NCBI RefSeq assembly: GCF_047495875.1
Contig: NC_092474.1
Span: forward strand, 5,411,001-5,475,000
Length of the DNA: 64,000 bases
DNA from: Pithys albifrons albifrons
Lineage: Eukaryota > Chordata > Aves > Passeriformes > Thamnophilidae
Direction of reading: 5' to 3'
Shown: in pieces, positions 56,501-64,000 of the stretch
Layout of the letters: the number at the start of each line of letters is the position of its first letter
Position numbering within the stretch: the first letter of the stretch is position 1
Position numbers and translations under genes: made by a program
Notes under the pieces: model-generated
The model's database searches: none
What the model saw: only the letters and a program-made list of their open reading frames with translations
Told to the model about the DNA's origin: nothing

Positions 56501-59500
56501 ATTGTATGAGCAGCCACATTTTCTGCAACACTGCATGGATTCAAAAGAAACAATAATTCTTGTTTGCATGATGTGTATTTGGTATTCTTGATGTAGTAGA
56601 TGTAGTCAAATTTATGCTATTTTCATGGTCTCATGCATCTTTGATTCAATTGGGGAAATGTGTGTACAGAAAATTGCATGGATTTGTCTCTGGGGACCCT
56701 TCCTGGGGTCAGTCTCTGGGGGGTTGCTCTTCTGAAAAAGAAAATTGCAGTGAAGAAGCAGCATGGTTGGCAATGGGATCTGGGAGGATACAGTGAAGAG
56801 GTGGTTGTACTATGTCAGGATATGAAGGCAGAGAGAGAGAGACAAGGTGATGAGGAGAAAGTTAAGAGCCTCTTAGTCAGGTGGCAGTGGATTTGCTTAT
56901 GCCCACAGACTGTGGTGGATGCCAGTCCTAATTCCCACAGTGCTAGTGACAGCATCCTGCTGAAGCCATGTTTGTGGTAGTCCATCCAGAGGGCTCCATC
57001 TTCAATTAATTGGTTCATTTCCTTCCTACACATCTTCTTCCATCCATCTGGACACCAGACACTTTGTTTTCTCTCCACAACAGGAGAGAGTTTGTCCTAC
57101 CCATGAGGTTGCAGCCAACACTCTTTTCTGTGGGTCCTTCATCAACTGGTTACTGCAATGCTCCTGATTCCCAAGACAGCTCTCCCAGCTGCAGCAGTCC
57201 CTGTTTCAGGGTGTTAAGTTGTGGCAGTAATAATGCTGGCCCTGGTGAGAATACAAATGTGTAGTTTGTTGATCCTGGCCTGCAGAGCAGTACTACTGCC
57301 TGGCAACTACACCGCAGGAGCTGGCAGGCAGACCAATTTCCAGCACACTGCTCTGAAAGGGGAAAGGGTGTTTTCAAATTTCTTCTTTCCCTCTGTCTCC
57401 TCCAACTCAGAGCCTGCCAGGAAGCTTTGGAGAGAAGCTCTGGTGCTGGTCTGTGCCTCCTAAGCCGAGTATGATGGTTGGGCTCTTTCTCCAGGACTTG
57501 GATACCCACAGCAAGAGAGGGGTCACTGTGGGTTGAATGTGAGCCAACCCCCCCAAACGTGGGGTGGAGAAGGAGAACTGGGGTCCTGACAGAGCATGGC
57601 TTTGAGGGACTCCTGCCAGAAGTGGGAGTCACTTCCAAGCATCCCCTGGATGGACAAACAGGCTAAGTCTAAAAGCAGGAGCCAGGTGCTCACGTGGTCA
57701 TACATTGCAGGGAGCACCACACACTGTTCCCCGTCACTGAAGCACTGAAGAACACACCAAACATGCTTGGCTGAGTCAGGATCTCGCTTAGATGTCCTGT
57801 GGCTTACTGTGGGCTGAAGGGCAACAGGGGCACATTCAGGGCTGGTGGCAAGTCACACCTCCACTCTGCAGTGCCCAGGGATGTGACATGACTCGTCACC
57901 TCAAGAGGGAAAGCTGCAGATTTCTGCCCTTTACCACAGATGTTCCCTGAACCTACAGAATTCAACCCAGGTCCTCTAAATCAGTGACAGGTTACACACA
58001 GTTATTCTAAGGCTGTATTTGCATCTGCCTTAATGGGACTGTCCTGTCTGACAGGGAGAGGCAGAAACTCTGGAGTAATGGGGCTTATGAGCCATGTCCG
58101 TCACTGGTGCTTTGCCACCATCCCCTCTACAGGGAAACCTGGAAACCCTTTTTGGGAGCAGCATATTGTCCTAAGCACAATCATGTGTTCACTGAATAGA
58201 GCAGTTAAATGTGTGTGTGTTAGGGGCCAGCTTTTCGTTGAAGCCCGGTCCCATTTCAGTCTCCCTTCCTGAATGCTCAGTGTTCAGAAGCCTGAGCTAA
58301 ATATGAGTGAAAATGTGCCAGGGGGCTTTGCTGGGGTTCCTCACCAGCACAGCAACTATGCCAGCAAATTAGAGAGAAAACAAGCAGCACCTGATTTGTT
58401 CTTGCCTAAGGGCAACATTAATTTATGCGTCCTGTTTGCTCCATATAACGTGGGCACACATATGGTACCCTGTCCAACCAGCTACAAAAGTGCTGAGGAC
58501 CCTTGGTGGTCCCTGGGGGGGGACCTGGCACTATCTTTTCTCAGGATGTAAGTGAAATGTTTGTATTCATGGGGCTCCATGTGAATTAGATATTGCTCCA
58601 TGGCTGAGCTTTCTGGTCTAGGTCACTTTAGGATGGGGCAAATCCACACCACAGAATGGCCATTATGCAGCCATTGCTGTGTTTCTTTGAAATGTTTAAA
58701 TAGTCTGCAGGTCTCCATAAGGAAGCAACACACCAATCCACTGGAGTTAAGATGAAACTTCTTCCTCTCTGCCCAGGGATTATTTTTCAAGTGCATTCTC
58801 ATGGTCTATGAATTTTAGGCCATTCCTTCATTAATTTACCCGTAACACCAATATCATCTCCAACCTTGACAATTTGCAGTGTCAAATTTACCTGTGAGTG
58901 CAGTTGTGAAGATGATAAAAAGGTCTCCAAACCTTACAGCAGCAGCATGTCTTGGTTTGGAACTGGGTTGGGGTGTCAGTTTGCATGAAATACACCCAAG
59001 GAACCATCACCTGCCCCCAAGAAACAGCCACCTCAGGGTGAAAGGCAGAGGCTGTTTCATCATTCACATAAATAGTCATAGAAGAATATAATGTGTGGCT
59101 GAAACTTCAGAGGGGGATCTGTGTAGGCAAAAGTTAATTGCCCTGTTTGAAAATGGTCAAGAGAGGTTAATGCCCAGGGATTGTACAGACACAGCCTTGA
59201 TTTTCCATCTGCTTTGATGTCTCAATTAGCAGAACTCAGAGTGGGGGCAAGGGCGATCAACTCCTTGGCTGTTTCCAGCTCTTTTTTGAGAGGAATAAAA
59301 AAAAAAGGTTTATTTATTAGAATAGGCAGGTCACAATTTAACTGAGAGATTGTTAAAGGAATTCAGAGCCTGTGGGATTTATGACAAGGTGATGAAAGAG
59401 GAACTCTGATAGTTACTCAATAAGCGTCTTTTTCCAAGAACATAAAGTTAAAAAAAATAAATTTAAAAATGAGGATTTTTTTTATGAATGGGTTCTTGTG

Positions 59501-60146
59501 GTGTGCAGGCTGCTAACACTATCAACATTGTTTCTGGGGAACTCCAGGCATCTAATCAATCTTCATTCTGTAAGAAAATGTTCCAAATTATACGAAAACC
59601 ACATGGCTTCTCCTGTTTGTAGGGAAAAACCCAACCTGACCCCATCTGTGCTCCAGAATGGCTGAGTTCCCATCTTAGGACTAATTCCAACAAGACCTGT
59701 GATCCATTTTCATTGTCCTAGCACTCAGAAGAAGGCACTTTGTGTAAAGATGCAGCTTTCCTTAGGAAAACAGGGAACATGTTGGAGGGAAAGATGGGGT
59801 TGGGATCGTTGCAATGGCCATCCAGGCTATTCCCAGGCTGTTTGTGTCTTTCTAATTGTCTGCTTGAGCTTGTTTCCCCTGCAGACTCCTTGCTGTCAGA
59901 TCATTCCCACAGGTTCCATTCCTCTGTCAGATGCTGGTGGGCTGTCTGCTCCTGCTCCAGCCTGCCCAGTGGGAGGCCAGCCCTCACTGGCTGCTTCCAC
60001 AGGGCATGTCACAATCTCTCTTTAAACTGCAGAGGGGTTGGGAGCAGTCACCTTCAGACAACATCTCTAGCAACACTCTGAGGGCAATTGCTTACATTTG
60101 CCTTTACACACACATCGTGCCACAGACATGGTGGGTGTAGAATAAA

Positions 60147-60172
60147 TATTTTTTATATGTATATATATAAAA
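60147..60172 (+). repeat. AT-rich TATA microsatellite
   Basis: ATTTTTTATATGTATATATA followed by TAAAAA, an imperfect TA repeat. Confidence 0.85.
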
Positions 60173-60849
60173 ATGCAAGTTCACAAGGCAAAGGCAATTT
60201 TTCCTTTGAAGAAGAGGGACTTCTGCTGAAAAGATGTTATCCTTTGAAGGCTAGCAGTTTGTCTCATAAATTACCCTGCTGTTTCCTCAAACTTGTGCAG
60301 AATTGTGGTGCATCCTGGTCCTTACTTTCAAAGCCCAGTTCAGACCAAAGCAAACTGCAACAAGTCATCTCTGGAGAGCAACTGAACTGTGAAAAGCTCT
60401 GGAGATCAAAAGAAAAAAGCTACAGACAAGACAAATGAGTTGGCTCTTTAGACACAGGCTAGAGTGACAGGGCTTGCTTCCAGTTTCCAAACGTTAGCAA
60501 ACCTAGGGGATAATTTTAGGTCTCACATCTTGACTTACGAGAATGGAGAGCAGTGTGTAAATAAAATTAAAGGCAACATGATATAGCAGAGCACTAGACT
60601 GGGATCCCTCAGGTGGCTGGAGTAGCTGTGTCACTGAAGCTTCTCTGTGCCTCGTTTTTTCCAGTTGTACAACAGAAGACATCCTGCTCCTTTGCAACAC
60701 ATTTTAGCAGAGAGCAGGATTAAGTCGTATAAAAAAATAACAATTCACATAAGAAAATCTTTTTCATAGGTCCTCACATAACTACACCCTCTTCAGTTAC
60801 TTAAAGCATCAACTGCCATCATGAAGGCTGAATTCTGTCCTTGTGTGTT

Positions 60850-61480
60850 TTAGCTCCTGTACTGCTGCTGTCCCTGCTCCCACCAGCTGCAGCCATGCTC
60901 CAGGTGATCATTAACCCCACTCCAGGTGGTCATTAGCCCAGAGTGCATCACCTGTCCTTAATGGCCCTGACCTGCCTCACCTGGGGCCTCCAGCCACACT
61001 CTCTGCCTACAGGCCCCCTGACTCCATTTAAGCTCAGATCCAGGCTCCTCCTTGAGTTCTGGGAAGTTGTGCTTGTGCCTCCAACAAGCAATTCTGGTGC
61101 CCACCAGTGGACTTTGCTGGTGTGGTCCCTGGATTGTTGACTGTTCTTGTCTTGACCTTGGATGTTCCTTGTCACTGTGGACTTGCTTGGTGATGCCTGG
61201 ACTGTGTCTGACCTTGACCTGAATTCCCAGCCTGACCTCAGGGCTGTCCCATCAGCCTGTGGATTCAGGAGAGGTTGGCTGCTATCTCTGTGTCTGCCCT
61301 GCTCCCTCCACTCAGGTGCTGTGGGGCTGGGACTGGCTGGCACAGGTGTGGCATTTGCTACCTTGTTACCCTCTGTTTGATGTTTGTCTCCCTGTCCCAG
61401 AGGAAGCAGCAAACCTTTGGTGCTCCCTGACAAACCTTTATGCAGAAGATGCCCTGTTAGCAAGGGAATTATTGTGAATA
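60850..61480. repeat. Possible dispersed repeat of unknown family
   Basis: A two-copy 23-bp direct repeat (CCAGGTGATCATTAACCCC and CCAGGTGGTCATTAGCCC) at 60898-60940 is followed by several hundred bases of recurring GACCTTG, CTTGTC and TGGACT words, with few stops on either strand. The texture suggests an old LTR or other dispersed repeat. I cannot name the family and see no clear terminal motifs. Confidence 0.3.
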
Positions 61481-64000
61481 ACTGCAGCCTTTTAGGTCAC
61501 AGCACCCTCAAGGTTTTACTTGCTTTCCTGGCTGGGTCTGCTTCAGGCTCAGCCCTTTTCAAGGCTGGCCCTTTCTTGTCCCTATCTGAGGTGAGCAGCA
61601 GGTGTCTGGAGGAGTCTGGCAGAGCTGCTGCTTCATGGGATGGTCAGTGATGCACTGCTGAGTTTGTGAATTGCTGTGGCTGACCTGGGCTTCCTGCTCT
61701 CCCCAGCCCTCCAGGAGGCCGGAGGGCTGAGCATCTTTCTTTTAGCATTCAAAATAAAATAAATCATACCTGCAGCTACAGCTGTATGGAGCTGCTTCTT
61801 GTGCACCTATCCAAGTCACATCTGGATTGTTAGGCAAGGTATCCATAACATCAGCCTCGCAGTGCCACATGCCTGGCACGGTGCCCCCCTGGAGCTGGCA
61901 GCTGTCCCCATCGGTGCCTTGGCTCAACGTGGTCTCATGTTAGACAGGGTAATAGTGAGCAACTCCAGGGCTAAGTGCAAGGCTCTTTGTTCCCACAAAA
62001 CAGGGAGAACTCAAATAACTCCTCTGAGGTGAACCTGCCTGTACAAATGTTTTCCTACTCAATGAATGTTTTTTGAAATATAAAACACCTGCCATCTGGG
62101 TAAATACACCTCAAGGAGAAAGAGGTAGTGTCTGAGGCAGGTAAGCCTGCCTGGACCTTCTCAAACCTGTTTGGAAAAACACCGTCAACTGGAAAATCCT
62201 AAATATTGGTGCCTCAGCACTGGTGTTTGTTGCCCAGAAAGCTTTGGTTACCAGCATTCATATGACAAAACTGAGTGCCTGATAATATTTAGTGGTGCAT
62301 AATAGGCTCAGCCATCTCTTGAGGGACCAACCTGTCTGTCCCATCTGAATGCTGTGCTGAAAGTAGTGTGGCCTAGGTGAGGGATGGAGAAATATTTTAC
62401 TATATCCTACCATCCCTCTGACCCTACAGAAGATTTACCCTTCTCTTGACAATCAGCTTCTATTTTTTTTTTCTGAAGTGCCAGGATCAGGAACCATTCA
62501 ATGTGCTGAACCCTCAAAACTTACGGGGCAAAAGTAGGTCAGGCAGATGGAGAAGGTGTTGTGGTTTGGGTGGCTGCAAAAGCAGTGACATGTGTCCCCT
62601 CATGACTGTTCCTGAGCCATGGGGGCAAGTGACTTGTCCAGGGTCAGAACTGGGGCAGTGCAAGGCCTAGACTGCCCGACTGCTGGTCCTTTCCTTCCCA
62701 CCCTGCAGGCTATGAAAAAAACACTACGATTTATTTATCCAGGAAACCAAGGCTGCTCTGACAGCCAGACTGGTTCTCTGAATGAGGGGAAAAAAATCCC
62801 AACATATTTTGAACCCTTTCTGTAGAATACACATGTGCTTGCTCTCTCCTTTTTAAATATCATCAAGGAAAGCTGAGAAAATTCAGCGAGAAGTCTGTCC
62901 TGAACTTTCCTTGTCTACCTTTGGTGTGTTTTTGTTTCTTTCCAAAACAGCTAGATTTCCAGACAAAGAGAATTGGGACTTTGCTTTGGGTTTCTTGGCT
63001 CTTCTCAGTTCATGTCTCCCTGGCTATTCCTTTATTTGAACAGAGGCTTTTGTACAGAGTATATGAAGTTGAACCAAGGGCAAATATTATTACAGTCTCA
63101 TGTTCTGAACTGACACCAGCCAGGCCTCCCTCTGCACTGCTCCAGCAGGATTTCATGTCAAGTTGCTCCCCCTCGCCAGAAGTCTGACTGTGCCCTTCTT
63201 CAGCACAGTCATCCAATTCCTTTGACTCTGCAGGGCAGGACTGTGAGCAGCGCTGTCGAGAAAAATGCTGCCTGCCTGAACTAGGACTGGGTTGTACAGC
63301 TGAATTCCAGGTGTTTTGTCTGGGGAAGGCAAGTGTTGAGACTTTCAGTGGCTTTCTGAGTCAGAAGAGGGAAGGCAACAGTTAGATCTGGGCCCTGACA
63401 GTGCACAGAGTTCAAAAATTAAATAGGTTTGAAGGAAAGTTGCTCCTTCAGGGTTAAGGATGGGAAAAAAATAACTGGAGGATAAAGTCCAAGACCAGTG
63501 TTGAAGCTGCTACTAGGCTGTACATTCTCTCTCCCTACTTTCATCTGACTCTTTTACAATTTTGCCTTTTCTTGATGCCTTCTTCTTTCAGCTGTTCCTT
63601 AATTACTTCCTTGATTAACTTTGAAGCCCTCGGTGGCTGTTACTTATTTTCCTTTTCAGCTAGTTAATTGATTTCATCCTTTGCTCTCCTCTTTGGCAGC
63701 AGCATAAAGAAGATGGCAAGCAGAAGAGGTGTGAGTGGAGGAGGTTAAGCCAGTCTGGAAACTGGTCCTTTCCTTTTGTGGAGACATCCTGAAGAGACTC
63801 TTGCTCTGGTCAAATATTCCTGCAATGGCAAGAGCTGTATATCTGAGACACACTGTCATTGTGGTGGAGTACTTTGCTGTGAGAAACTTTTGATGAGTGG
63901 TTTGGGGTTGTTTTTCAGGTGAATTATCCCACTTCAATCTTTGGTAGCACATAAACTGGGATTTTTTAGAAGATGGAGGTACAAGTAAAGCCCTAAAATA

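Larger units (their letters stand above)
45121..64000. other. Sequence upstream of RFLNA without a recognised gene
   Basis: About 19 kb. In mammals the next genes are ZNF664 and CCDC92; no zinc-finger or coiled-coil coding segment like theirs is seen. Open frames (for example 52742-53203 plus and 60948-61463 minus) lack homology that I can recognise. Noted separately: a palindrome, a tandem duplication, simple repeats and one unusual low-stop block at about 60850-61480. Confidence 0.6.

Noticed and set aside
57150..57638. 162-codon minus-strand open frame
   Set aside because: Several other frames are open over the same DNA and no family resemblance is seen.
60948..61463. 171-codon minus-strand open frame
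   Set aside because: It falls in the block that looks like a dispersed repeat; low-complexity Ser/Gly/Thr content and no domain.
1..64000. CRISPR array, operon, phage or bacterial insertion
   Set aside because: No regularly spaced repeats, no Shine-Dalgarno-linked gene runs and clear spliced vertebrate genes; such features are not expected here.

Overview
This is vertebrate nuclear DNA, most likely from a bird. The genes are multi-exon with GT-AG introns. Three fragments inside introns of the first gene end in, or match, the 3' part of avian CR1 retroposons. Intron sizes are compact. Nothing prokaryotic is present. The species cannot be fixed from the window.

Two protein-coding genes face each other tail to tail. 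The left quarter (205-15078, plus strand) carries the last 16 coding exons of NCOR2 (SMRT), the nuclear-receptor corepressor. They splice in one continuous frame (3252 coding bases, 1083 residues plus stop in the longest form) and end in the characteristic LSDSE tail. A 3' UTR of about 2.1 kb follows, with poly(A) signals at 16594 and 17151. This part of the protein holds the receptor-interaction region: CoRNR box S1 is split across exons 9 and 10, S2 lies in exon 14, and an optional third box (S3) lies in an extension of exon 7. Exons 7 and 14 each carry two in-frame donor sites, so the gene can include or omit S3 and can add or omit a 47-residue segment right after S2.

The second gene (minus strand, coding parts at 44465-44256, 35258-35149 and 33466-33133) is RFLNA (refilin A, FAM101A), a filamin-binding actin regulator of 217 residues. 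It starts in a strong CpG island (about 43980-45120). Its first intron is about 9 kb and its second about 1.7 kb. The pairing of NCOR2 and RFLNA in convergent orientation matches the order known in mammals. No functional link between the two proteins is implied by this; it is conserved synteny.

The stretch between the genes (17176-33132) and the stretch upstream of RFLNA (45120-64000) hold no gene I can support. They contain simple repeats, a decayed Ty3/gypsy reverse-transcriptase fragment (about 26760-27260, minus), a 28-bp near-perfect palindrome (46287-46314), a 67-bp tandem duplication (46884-about 47010), and several AT-rich stretches dense in homeodomain-type cores that look like candidate conserved non-coding elements. 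The last group is judged by eye only. I found no wholly new biological system; the most informative signals are the two regulated splice choices in NCOR2 and the gypsy remnant.
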